A stretch of 13,853 nucleotides of DNA, taken from contig CAKAQP010000041.1 of NCBI GenBank assembly GCA_916720285.1, positions 1 to 13,853 on the forward strand, given 5' to 3'. Both the position numbers and the translations under genes were made by a program. Source of the stretch: an uncultured Lachnoanaerobaculum sp. (lineage in GTDB: Bacteria > Bacillota > Clostridia > Lachnospirales > Lachnospiraceae). The notes beneath the pieces are model-generated. The model was given only the letters and a program-made list of their open reading frames with translations, was not told the origin of the DNA and ran no database searches. Below are positions 1 through 7,909 of the stretch, in pieces (positions within the stretch are counted from its first letter, which is position 1; every line of letters starts with the position of its first letter).

Positions 1-89
1 TCTCAGATATAAAGAGTGTAAAAGGCGGTAAGGTAGTAAAACCTGAACCTAAGAAAAAAGGCTTTTTTGCAAAGCTTTTTAAAAAATAA
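1..89 (+). CDS. C-terminal tail of an unidentified protein (5' end outside window)
   Basis: An open frame beginning at base 3 runs from the left edge to a TAA at 87-89, giving 28 residues that end in KPEPKKKGFFAKLFKK. A strong hairpin plus T-run follows 11 bases later and fits the end of a transcript, so this is probably the real end of a plus-strand gene. The tail is lysine-rich with a short amphipathic FFAKLF segment, as seen at the C-termini of some proteins that touch the membrane. Too little is visible to name a family. It is convergent with the TIR gene. Confidence 0.55.
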   Translation, partial: SDIKSVKGGKVVKPEPKKKGFFAKLFKK

Positions 90-100
90 TAAAATGCATA

Positions 101-138
101 TGTCCCCACTAATACTAAGATTAGGGGGGACATTTTTT
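101..138. terminator. Bidirectional intrinsic terminator between convergent genes
   Basis: Bases 101-113 pair with 120-132 in a 13-bp stem with one A/G mismatch and a 6-base loop at 114-119. On the plus strand the stem is followed by six Ts (133-138), a good rho-independent terminator for the gene tail ending at 89. Read on the minus strand, the same stem lies just after the TIR gene stop (TAA at 139-137) and is followed by an AT-rich stretch with scattered Ts, so it probably ends that operon too, less efficiently. Confidence 0.8.
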
Positions 139-3100
139 ATTTGGTAGTCAAACCGATTTGTATCTTTTCATCCTCAGTAAGTATTCTTCCTGAAAGAATA
201 CTGTCTATCTCATTAGCTACCTCTTCTTCATTAAGTATCTTGTACACTGTTGACTCGATATATTGATTGTTTTTTCCGGCATTGAAATCATAATCGGCAT
301 AATAATTTTGATCTACAGCTATCATCTTACCGTCAGAAGAAATATGTCCGTTTACAGCATATTCTTTCAATGTGGAATTAAGAGCCATCTTCAGTCTTCC
401 TGTTGAAAAATCCACTACATAACATTTTCTTTCAGTATCATTATTTCTGATCATCAACAATATATCGGCATTTGCATTATACAGATTGACATCTTTAAGA
501 CTCAGAGGTGTTTGACTGCAGGCCTCATCCATTTCCCATGACTTAAGTCCTGTTTTACTGCTCCAAGTAAATGCCGTATTATTTTGTATTCCCTTTGCTC
601 TTATTTCACCGGCAGCATTTTCTATATATAATACTTCTCCCGGTATATCTTCTATATGTTCACCGGACTCAAGATTATATATCGAGGAAATTCCCGAATA
701 TTTGTTTATAACAAATATCTTTGAATCCTCCGACAATTTTATATTTCCTGAGCTTTCCTTTATATCACTGTAGCTCTTTACTTTCTCAAAAGAATCTGTA
801 CTATATACATTTAATCCTTCTACAGCATCAAGTACAAATATCTGCTTTGAATCATTGCTAAATGACAGTATTGAATCCATTGCATTTATATATATATTGT
901 TGATTTTATCATTTTCAATATCATAAATACTTAATGTAGGCTTTTTATCCGGCGTATCATTATCTATTCCCAAAACGGTATAGTATCTTCCGTCATTTGA
1001 TATTTTTTGATCTTTGAAAGTTGCGGCTATTCCATATGTAATATTATTGTTAAAAGGTATTTTTCTACTCGTTTTACCGTCATCTTCCGATATAAATACA
1101 TCATTTCCGTCAAACAAAAGCATTTTTGAAGAATCGTTTGAATTTGATACTATTCTTGCATGTATTGAATCCGAAGAAATTCTTGACTTTAAATCTATTA
1201 TCTTTATTGTCTGACTGTCATGAGAACTTGCCAATAATTTGCTTCCGTCTTTTAAAAATATATATTCTATCGGTAATATTCCGCCATAATTTAAGTTACT
1301 GTCAGTTATAGCTCCATCTTTCCATACAGAATAATTTCCGTTTTCAAAAAATCCGACTATCGTATTTGTATTGCTGTTGTAAGTATAATACTTTAAGTCC
1401 TGCATATATATTTTATTAATTGTCTCTCCGGTTTTTCCATCCAGTATATATATAGTATTATTTGATTTTATTGCTATTTTATCGCCATTCTCACTTTCAT
1501 ACATTACCTTAGAATCATTAAAGTTAATAGATATCTCCTGATGAAATACTTCCCTGTTATCATATGTAATTTTTATTAAATCATCCTGAGTATTCAATAA
1601 AATGCTCTCGCCGTCAGCTGAATAGGCTGCCGTTTTGTACTGTTTGTTTTTTATTACTCCCGGTTCTGCCGTATTAACTGTAAGACTTGGAATAACTTCT
1701 ATTATACTTCCGTCTATAAGACTTCTTCTTGTTATCTGATCATCACTGTCCGGATTTGTAATTATAACTGCCTCACTTCCGTCACTCTTTATATCGGCAT
1801 TTTTTATAAGAGAGTCAATTACAAATCCTCCTGTCTGTTTCCAGTCAGCGGTGTCATATAAATAAAAGTTAGTGGAGATATTATTATTAAATGTAATAAG
1901 TGTCAGTTTTGAATCATCTTCTGAAAATCTGACAAGCATAGGTACACCCTCAGTTTCTATCTTGGCCCTTTCTTCACCTGTTTCAACATCATATATAATA
2001 CAGGTATTATCAAATGAATATGATGCCAGATATTTATCGTTATTAGAAAACCTAACAACTTTTACAGGCTGAGTATGTCCCTCCAAGATCTTTAATACTT
2101 CTCCGTTATCTACACTTGCAATTGCCGTATAATTGTTATCAAGTCCGTAAGCTACATATTTTTCATCCTTACTTACATCCATATATGTAAAGATATTTTT
2201 AGTAGAAATAGAAGTTAAAGTAGAGGCTCCGCTGTGATATATCATGCTGTTGAATATTGTATCCTCTTCCGCCTTCAAAGTATCATAATACTTCATATCA
2301 GGTTTTATAGACTTCATTGCTTCCTTTGCCACTAAAACAGCCTTGATAAAATCGCCCTCTTTTGTAAAGTCCTTAGACCTTTTCATAAGTATACTTGCAT
2401 TTGACTGCACAGCCTCTTGTCTTGCAAGTTCCGCCTTTTGATAAGCATTTGCCATAAACAGACCGAATATCAAAAATACTGCTCCTGCTACGGTAGAGAC
2501 TGTCATGATTCTTTTACTCTTTCTTTCCTTATCTCTCTGCTTTAAATCTCCGAAGCTGCAACCGAGAATTGTTGCCATTACTCTGTATTTTTCTGTTTTT
2601 AATATGTCTAAAGATTTCTTTGTAAGTTCTTTTAACTTTGCTTTATTGTTATTTTGCAAAGCTTCATAACCCTCAAAATCAGCATTTAATATCTCATCCG
2701 GTCTTATATCTGCCGCCAGTATCTCGCTTACAGCTTCCTCACCCTTTAACTCTTTTAACGGCAGAGGAAAAGCTTCACCCGGCTCACCCTCTATAAGTAC
2801 AGGTATTATCCTCTCCTCACCGTGCAAACTCTTAAATGTCTCTATCTCTCTTTGGCACCACTCCGATAGAGGTGTTCTTTTTGAACATATAACAATAAGA
2901 TATCTGCTGGTTGCAAGTGCCTCTTCTATGGAAGCACTTAAATCTCTTGCGGCAAGTTCCTCTCTGTCACGAAACACTCTGAATACAGGCCTTTTACCGT
3001 TTTTATAAAACTCTTTAGGTGCTTTGAATGTCTCTATCATCTGGTGAACCTGCTTAGCTATACTTTGATCAGGCTCCACATGCCTGTAGCTTATAAAGGC

Positions 3101-3187
3101 GTCATACTTATAGTTTTTCTCTTTATATTCATTTGCCGCCTTTTGCATTTCATCTATATTTTGCCTGTGCTTTTGTTCTTTTTCCAT
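137..3187 (-). CDS. TIR domain - single membrane segment - WD40-like beta-propeller protein
   Basis: A 1016-residue protein. Residues 28-36 (YDAFISYRH) open a TIR domain running to about residue 140. The SEWCQREI segment places a glutamate (E114) where NAD-cleaving TIR proteins such as SARM1 carry their catalytic Glu, so NADase activity is plausible but inferred. A basic stretch (KQRDKERKSKR) precedes one hydrophobic segment at about 227-247, then a helical region (250-310), then some 700 residues of WD40-like repeats, with clear blades such as GHTQPVKVVRFSNNDKYLAS. That is long enough for two propellers. By the positive-inside rule the TIR domain would be cytosolic and the propellers outside. 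Start choice: ATG at 3187 has AGAGAGG seven bases upstream, while an in-frame TTG at 3193 sits on the ribosome site. The ATG lies two bases after the stop of the upstream RyR gene, so the two are co-translated. Family assignment is firm; the role in defence or signalling is inferred. Confidence 0.9.
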   Translation of the reverse strand: MEKEQKHRQNIDEMQKAANEYKEKNYKYDAFISYRHVEPDQSIAKQVHQMIETFKAPKEFYKNGKRPVFRVFRDREELAARDLSASIEEALATSRYLIVICSKRTPLSEWCQREIETFKSLHGEERIIPVLIEGEPGEAFPLPLKELKGEEAVSEILAADIRPDEILNADFEGYEALQNNNKAKLKELTKKSLDILKTEKYRVMATILGCSFGDLKQRDKERKSKRIMTVSTVAGAVFLIFGLFMANAYQKAELARQEAVQSNASILMKRSKDFTKEGDFIKAVLVAKEAMKSIKPDMKYYDTLKAEEDTIFNSMIYHSGASTLTSISTKNIFTYMDVSKDEKYVAYGLDNNYTAIASVDNGEVLKILEGHTQPVKVVRFSNNDKYLASYSFDNTCIIYDVETGEERAKIETEGVPMLVRFSEDDSKLTLITFNNNISTNFYLYDTADWKQTGGFVIDSLIKNADIKSDGSEAVIITNPDSDDQITRRSLIDGSIIEVIPSLTVNTAEPGVIKNKQYKTAAYSADGESILLNTQDDLIKITYDNREVFHQEISINFNDSKVMYESENGDKIAIKSNNTIYILDGKTGETINKIYMQDLKYYTYNSNTNTIVGFFENGNYSVWKDGAITDSNLNYGGILPIEYIFLKDGSKLLASSHDSQTIKIIDLKSRISSDSIHARIVSNSNDSSKMLLFDGNDVFISEDDGKTSRKIPFNNNITYGIAATFKDQKISNDGRYYTVLGIDNDTPDKKPTLSIYDIENDKINNIYINAMDSILSFSNDSKQIFVLDAVEGLNVYSTDSFEKVKSYSDIKESSGNIKLSEDSKIFVINKYSGISSIYNLESGEHIEDIPGEVLYIENAAGEIRAKGIQNNTAFTWSSKTGLKSWEMDEACSQTPLSLKDVNLYNANADILLMIRNNDTERKCYVVDFSTGRLKMALNSTLKEYAVNGHISSDGKMIAVDQNYYADYDFNAGKNNQYIESTVYKILNEEEVANEIDSILSGRILTEDEKIQIGLTTK

Positions 3188-3189
3188 TC

Positions 3190-5049
3190 TCAATCCTCTC
3201 TCTGAAATAAAGTAAATACCGATAATAAATCATATTCCGGATGACAGGTGTCAAACTTTTCGCCTATGATTATCTTCCAGTCATCTATCAGACATGGATG
3301 AGTCTTTAAATTCTCATCCTTCTTTTCACCATACTTAAAATTCATAGCATAATAGCTGTTACACCATCTCTTATGTTCAAGTCTTGATAAGAAATCGAGT
3401 ACCGGTGCATTCTTCAGATATTCACAAAACTTTTTCTTGAACGCTTCGTTATCAACTTTTCTGATTTCCTGTAGTGCACTGAACTCTTCAAACTTCAAAT
3501 TCAGATAGGCTTTTATATCATCCTCAGATTTATCTGAAAATATTTTTCTTACTATCTCTTCCTTTATCCTGTCATGTGTGGCAGATAATCTTGAAGATGT
3601 CTTCTTCACATATGACAGCTTATTCCATTTCTGTCCTTCTCCCATACCTGCTGCCGCAGAAGATATGTTATAGCTGTCATTAAACTGCTTTGCTCTCTTA
3701 TCAAGAGCTGCTCTTATCATAACATCTTCCGTCATAATCTGTGAAACATCTCCGAATATCTTTATATTATCATTATTTTTAGGTAATACATAACTTAAAT
3801 CTATATTTGATACATTTCTTATTATCTTTGGAACACCTTCAAAATATCTGTTTAAAAGCTTCAAATTTTTAAGGCTCTTAACGACATCTTCGTTCATCAA
3901 AAAAATAAGAGAAAGGTCCGTTTCGTTTTTTATACTTCTAAGGTACTCATACATCATATTTCTTTCGGAACTGAGACTCATTATTTGTATATCCAAAGAA
4001 TTATTTAAGCCCTCATTGTCTACCAAGAGCTCTTTCATCTTCCTGTCTGCATCCCTGTCTATGATACTTACCCTTACATTTTCCTTTAATGACATGGTCA
4101 TATCATTGGAAATAAACTTTAATAATGTAGTGGTCAGCTCATTTATACCCATTATTAAAACATGCATCCTTTTGATATTTTCATCAATCAACTCAGGTGT
4201 CACTGTATCACCTATGCCTAAAAGTCCCTCTACATTACTTGATATACTTTTACTTACACATTTATCCGATATAAGCATTCTGACAGTCAGATCTCTCTCA
4301 TCAAAATGTACGGTATCTATATTCTTAAGACTCTCTTCTTTTTTTCTTTCCTGAGCTATCATATCCTCTATATATGAAGACACTGTTTTTGACTCACATT
4401 TTACATAGCAGGTAATATGTCTTTGAGGTTTTATTCTCTTTATAACATTTGTGTACAGGGCATAATTTTCAAGGTCCGCATCGGCACAAAAAAACATATA
4501 CTTTGCCTTATTTATATTGAGTTCGGAAAAAAGCTCTCTTATCTCATTTCTGTCACCGTTTTCAAAATCCGCCTGATAAACAGCAATTCCCTTTTTCTCA
4601 TACTTGTTTTTCATATTGTCATCTATGAAATTCTTTGAAATAAGCGATATCTTATATGAACTTTTTTCATCTATAAGATTATTTATCAATGTTTCACCCA
4701 TAAGAGAGTTCTCAAATACCAAAATATGATTCCCACTTATCTTATTTACAACCATATTTTTCAGATGTAAAAGAGTATTTGAAATTTTGGTAAATACAAA
4801 AGTGGATGTAAGTATCGGTGCAGTCCACTTTGCAATCTCATAAAAAATATTTGTTTTATCACTAGGTGAAATCGGTGGTGCAAATAAAAACAGTTTGATA
4901 ATACCGTATAATACGGTGGAAATCAGTTGGAAAGGATCGTCTATCTTTGCACTGTAATATTCATACATTCCTTGAAATCCGAAAAGAATTGTCAGGATAA
5001 ATATGACAAGATATATTTTCTTTTTGTAATAGGTTTTATTTTCTCTCAT
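3190..5049 (-). CDS. Membrane protein with RCK/TrkA-N-like Rossmann regions and C-terminal RyR domain
   Basis: A 619-residue protein. Hydrophobic segments at about 12-29, 42-57 and 72-89 suggest two or three membrane passes. A Rossmann-like strand-turn-helix starts at 106 (GNHILVFENSLMGETL) and a second at about 294 (RMHVLIMGINELTTTLL), as in RCK/TrkA-N domains that gate ion channels and transporters by binding nucleotides. Residues 441-500 contain the WNKL and SSRLSATHDRI segments that precede the RyR domain in related bacterial proteins. The C-terminus (about 553-606) has LEHKRW, then FKYGEKKDE, then KTHPCLIDDW, matching the ryanodine-receptor repeat domain. No TVGYG-type selectivity filter is present, so channel activity is unproven. 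ATG at 5049 follows AAGGTGG by four bases. The gene leads the two-gene operon with the TIR-WD40 gene. Domains are fairly sure; function is inferred: a nucleotide-responsive membrane effector or transport regulator. Confidence 0.82.
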   Translation of the reverse strand: MRENKTYYKKKIYLVIFILTILFGFQGMYEYYSAKIDDPFQLISTVLYGIIKLFLFAPPISPSDKTNIFYEIAKWTAPILTSTFVFTKISNTLLHLKNMVVNKISGNHILVFENSLMGETLINNLIDEKSSYKISLISKNFIDDNMKNKYEKKGIAVYQADFENGDRNEIRELFSELNINKAKYMFFCADADLENYALYTNVIKRIKPQRHITCYVKCESKTVSSYIEDMIAQERKKEESLKNIDTVHFDERDLTVRMLISDKCVSKSISSNVEGLLGIGDTVTPELIDENIKRMHVLIMGINELTTTLLKFISNDMTMSLKENVRVSIIDRDADRKMKELLVDNEGLNNSLDIQIMSLSSERNMMYEYLRSIKNETDLSLIFLMNEDVVKSLKNLKLLNRYFEGVPKIIRNVSNIDLSYVLPKNNDNIKIFGDVSQIMTEDVMIRAALDKRAKQFNDSYNISSAAAGMGEGQKWNKLSYVKKTSSRLSATHDRIKEEIVRKIFSDKSEDDIKAYLNLKFEEFSALQEIRKVDNEAFKKKFCEYLKNAPVLDFLSRLEHKRWCNSYYAMNFKYGEKKDENLKTHPCLIDDWKIIIGEKFDTCHPEYDLLSVFTLFQRED

Positions 5050-5060
5050 ACTACCACCTT
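5050..5060 (-). promoter_or_regulatory. Ribosome binding site of the RyR-domain gene
   Basis: On the minus strand AAGGTGG ends four bases before the ATG at 5049. It supports this start and suggests independent, efficient initiation at the head of the RyR-TIR operon. Confidence 0.6.
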
Positions 5061-5080
5061 TTTTAGTTGTTAAACCTTAT

Positions 5081-5131
5081 AAAAATGTAAGGCATCGCAC
5101 TAATTATATCTTATCAGTGCAATGCCTTACA
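5081..5131 (-). terminator. Intrinsic terminator of galT
   Basis: Read on the minus strand, 5131-5116 pairs with 5101-5086 in a 16-bp stem with one G-U pair and a 14-base loop, followed by five Ts (5085-5081). On the plus strand the G-U becomes a C/A mismatch, so the structure is tuned to minus-strand transcription. It sits 47 bases after the galT stop and should insulate galT from the RyR-TIR operon. Confidence 0.85.
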
Positions 5132-5132
5132 A
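5103..5132 (-). promoter_or_regulatory. Predicted promoter of the RyR-TIR operon, inside the galT terminator
   Basis: On the minus strand a -35-like TTGTAA (5132-5127) is separated by 18 bases from a perfect -10 TATAAT (5108-5103). Transcription would start near 5096, about 46 bases before the RyR gene start. The -10 lies in the loop of the galT terminator hairpin, and most of the -35 lies in its first stem arm. Apart from this element, only about 36 bases lie between the hairpin and the start codon, leaving little room for another promoter. Motif-based prediction only. Confidence 0.5.
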
Positions 5133-5178
5133 CTATAGTTTATAACAACAAACTTAATGATTTATAAAGTATTGTGGA

Positions 5179-6666
5179 TTATAAGGTTTTTACAAATCTG
5201 TCAAATGCTTCCTGACCTTTTTCATCTCTCTTATAAACACCTGCACATTCCAAAACCTTTACAAAAACTTTGCTGATTTCATCCTGTACAATACCGTGAA
5301 TATTTTCGGAATTGATATCATAATTTTGAATCCATCCGTCTACCCAGTCCGCATGTTTTGAAAGTTCTTCATTACTTCTGATATCCTTTTTATCAAGAAT
5401 ATACTCTTCCAAAAGTGCCATTTCTTTTTTAAGTCTGGCAGGAAGTACAGCAAGTCCCATTACTTCAATAAGACCTATATTCTCCTTCTTGATATGATGA
5501 AGATCTGCACTTGGGTGATATACACCCCATGGACTTTCATCAGTTGTGATATTATTTCTAAGTACAAGGTCTATCTCATACAAATCTCCATGCATTCTTG
5601 CAATAGGTGTAATGGTATTATGCGGTGTACCGTCAGTTTCTGCAAATACAAATGCATCCTTATCGGTATATCCTCTCCACAAAGACAAAATATGATCTGA
5701 AGCCTCTACAATCCTGTCAATATCCTTGCCCTGAAGTCTGATAACGGACATAGGCCATTTTACAATACCTGCGGTCAGATCCTCATATCCCGGAATTACA
5801 AAATTTCTGTCATAAGGAGCCTTTGCCATAGCAAATACATAGCCACCACCCTGAAAATGGTCATGGCTTAGTATAGAACCTCCGACTATAGGAAGATCTG
5901 CATTTGAGCCTGCAGTATAATGTGGAAAAAGCTTTACAAACTCTAAAAGCTTTTTAAATACCGCCTTATCTATCTTCATAGGTTTATGCTGTTTATTAAA
6001 TATAATACAATGCTCATTATAATACACATATGGTGAGTACTGTAAAAAATAATCCTCCCCGTCAAGAGAAATAGGAATTAATATAAGATTCTGTCTTGCC
6101 GGATGTGAGAAATGTCCTGCATAACCTTCATTTTCCATACAAAGCAGGCAACTTGGATATCCTGATTTCTTTGCCTGTCCTGCTTTTGCAATATCTCTCG
6201 GATCCTTTTCAGGCTTTGAAAGATTAATAGTAATATCTATGGGTCCGTATTCTGTTTGTGTAACCCACTTTTCATCTTTTGCTATTCTGTCTGTACGAAT
6301 ATAATTTGTTCTCTTGCTGAATTTATAATAAAAATCTGTAGCAAGTTTACTGCTGATATGATATATCTCTTTAAACATTCTTCTTACAGTTGAAGGCATA
6401 GGGGTAAGCTGTCCCATAATTTTTGTATCAAAAAGATCTGTTATTGTTACGGTATCATCCTCAATAATACCCTTTTCATAGGCATACTTACACATATCGG
6501 AGAGTATATCCACAAGTGCTCTTTCCTCAGTCACCTCTTCTTCTTCAAACTCTATCTGACCGAAAAGATCCAGCAATCGGTTTGTAACATATACTTTGTC
6601 ATCTTCATCCACAAGATACTCACGCATACCGTAAGCCATAAGTTCATTTATAAGCCTGTTAATCAT
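5179..6666 (-). CDS. galT: Galactose-1-phosphate uridylyltransferase, class 2
   Basis: A 495-residue cytoplasmic enzyme of the Leloir pathway: it exchanges galactose-1-phosphate with UDP-glucose to give UDP-galactose and glucose-1-phosphate. The size, the N-terminal region, the CLLCMENEGY segment (173-182), NEHCIIF (217-223) and the GGSILSHDHFQGG active-site region (262-274) match the Firmicutes-type GalT family, which differs from the roughly 350-residue E. coli form with its HPHPQ motif. The likely nucleophile lies in the HDH segment (H268/H270). ATG at 6666 follows GGGAG by six bases. No galK or galE is visible nearby; the gene stands alone with its own predicted promoter and a strong terminator, although read-through from the chromate-transporter operon upstream is possible. 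Confidence 0.95.
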   Translation of the reverse strand: MINRLINELMAYGMREYLVDEDDKVYVTNRLLDLFGQIEFEEEEVTEERALVDILSDMCKYAYEKGIIEDDTVTITDLFDTKIMGQLTPMPSTVRRMFKEIYHISSKLATDFYYKFSKRTNYIRTDRIAKDEKWVTQTEYGPIDITINLSKPEKDPRDIAKAGQAKKSGYPSCLLCMENEGYAGHFSHPARQNLILIPISLDGEDYFLQYSPYVYYNEHCIIFNKQHKPMKIDKAVFKKLLEFVKLFPHYTAGSNADLPIVGGSILSHDHFQGGGYVFAMAKAPYDRNFVIPGYEDLTAGIVKWPMSVIRLQGKDIDRIVEASDHILSLWRGYTDKDAFVFAETDGTPHNTITPIARMHGDLYEIDLVLRNNITTDESPWGVYHPSADLHHIKKENIGLIEVMGLAVLPARLKKEMALLEEYILDKKDIRSNEELSKHADWVDGWIQNYDINSENIHGIVQDEISKVFVKVLECAGVYKRDEKGQEAFDRFVKTL

Positions 6667-6700
6667 TTTTTACTCCCTAAACCAATTCTTTGTTTTTTCA

Positions 6701-6729
6701 CATATAACACTCTGCAAGTTAATTATCAA
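6701..6729 (-). promoter_or_regulatory. galT: Predicted galT promoter
   Basis: On the minus strand TTGATA (6729-6724, five of six consensus bases) is followed after 17 bases by TATATG (6706-6701, four of six). Transcription would begin near 6693, about 27 bases before the galT ATG. The 131-base gap after the transporter gene holds no convincing terminator, so this promoter may add to read-through transcription. No clear operator was found. Confidence 0.4.
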
Positions 6730-6797
6730 TCAAGAAATCCACAATTACAATAGATAAAAATTGCATTACTAACGAAAATTTATACTTTAACCTTTGT

Positions 6798-7352
6798 TTA
6801 AAATAATACATTGTATAATAAATTTAATAAACCTGCCAATACCATTACAAATATCGGATTCTTATTATATTTTAATAAAAGCACCATGCATATAATAAAT
6901 ATAGCCAACATATGAATTTTGAAATTTTCCATAGAAAATCCATTTATTCCAAGGGCCGACTCTAATATCTTTATACCCGATATTGCAATCATAACTACCA
7001 CAGCCGGCCTTAAAACGGAAAGTATAGACTGTATCACAGTCAATTTTTTATACTTCTTATACATCCACGCCAAAAAAATAAGGAGTATGGTAGACGGAAG
7101 TATACAGCCTAAAGTAGCAACTGCAGCACCAACTACTCCACCTATTCTGATACCCACAAAGGTAGCTGAATTTATCGCAATAGGTCCGGGTGTCATCTGT
7201 GATATGGTAATAAGATCTGTAAACTCTTCCACAGTAAGCCATTTATATGTATCCACCACTTCACTTTGAATGATGGGCATTGCAGCATAGCCTCCGCCAA
7301 AACTGAAGGCGCCTATTTTTAAAAAGCTTATAAACAATTTTAAATAAATCAT
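6798..7352 (-). CDS. Short CHR-family (chromate transporter-like) protein, second subunit
   Basis: A 184-residue hydrophobic membrane protein with the hallmarks of one CHR domain: FSFGGGY at 16-22, a KWLTVEEF segment, and SQMTPGPIAIN at 51-61, followed by several hydrophobic segments. It is half the size of full-length ChrA and pairs with the gene just upstream, as YwrA and YwrB do in Bacillus. The start codon overlaps the partner's stop (ATGA, 7352-7349) and has GGAGG seven bases upstream, so both halves are made together and probably form a heterodimer. Members of this family can export chromate by proton-coupled antiport, but many have unknown substrates, so substrate is not claimed. No regulator gene lies nearby. 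Confidence 0.9.
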   Translation of the reverse strand: MIYLKLFISFLKIGAFSFGGGYAAMPIIQSEVVDTYKWLTVEEFTDLITISQMTPGPIAINSATFVGIRIGGVVGAAVATLGCILPSTILLIFLAWMYKKYKKLTVIQSILSVLRPAVVVMIAISGIKILESALGINGFSMENFKIHMLAIFIICMVLLLKYNKNPIFVMVLAGLLNLLYNVLF

Positions 7353-7909
7353 TTACTTTCCTCCACATTTTTGGATAATAAGGTCTTTACAACTCCTGCC
7401 ACAATACAGAGTAATACAATATATATTACATTTATTTTTAAACAAAAGCTGAGAAAAAAGGCTGTTGCCATTATAACAATATTTAAAAAAACCTTCTTTA
7501 CTATTCCTGTACCCATCTGAAAGCTTACAGAAGCAATTACAGCTCCAACTCCCGACTGCATTCCTTCAAGCATATATGCAATAAATCTGTTTTCCCTGAA
7601 CATGATATAAAACATAGATATAACGGAAATAATTAAAAAAGGTGGAATGACAGTGGCAACTATCGCCACCATAACCCCGAGTATCCCTGCAATCTTATAC
7701 CCGACCACTATAGCTCCGTTTACTGCTATAGCTCCGGGTGCAGACTGTGCAATGGCCACCAAATCAAGCATCTCATCATTTTCTATCCAATGATATTCAT
7801 CTACAAACTTTTTCTTCATCAATGTAACTATGACATAGCCCCCGCCAAAGGTAAATGCGCTCAAATAAAGTGTTGAAAGAAAAAGCTTAATAAGAACCTT
7901 CTTATTCAT
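7349..7909 (-). CDS. Short CHR-family (chromate transporter-like) protein, first subunit
   Basis: A 186-residue membrane protein with FTFGGGY at 19-25 and AQSAPGAIAVN at 54-64, the conserved CHR-domain signatures, and about five or six hydrophobic segments. It is the first half of a split transporter; the second half follows with a 4-base overlap. The ATG at 7909 lies eight bases inside the end of the aldo/keto reductase gene, and its ribosome site is weak (GAAAG), so it probably depends on translational coupling to that gene. The PGAIAVN version differs from the PGPIAIN of its partner, consistent with two diverged halves in opposite membrane orientation, as known for such pairs. Substrate unknown. 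Confidence 0.9.
   Translation of the reverse strand: MNKKVLIKLFLSTLYLSAFTFGGGYVIVTLMKKKFVDEYHWIENDEMLDLVAIAQSAPGAIAVNGAIVVGYKIAGILGVMVAIVATVIPPFLIISVISMFYIMFRENRFIAYMLEGMQSGVGAVIASVSFQMGTGIVKKVFLNIVIMATAFFLSFCLKINVIYIVLLCIVAGVVKTLLSKNVEESK

Noticed and set aside
3188..3193. In-frame TTG start for the TIR gene, overlapping the RyR gene by four bases
   Set aside because: The TTG sits directly on the AGAGAGG ribosome site, while the ATG at 3187 has proper spacing.
6721..6790. Possible terminator between the CHR pair and galT
   Set aside because: Only a roughly 5-bp stem with a long AT-rich loop can be drawn and no T-run follows it.
6919..7269. Plus-strand open frame of 116 codons opposite the CHR gene
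   Set aside because: It mirrors a conserved membrane protein on the minus strand and shows no family features of its own.
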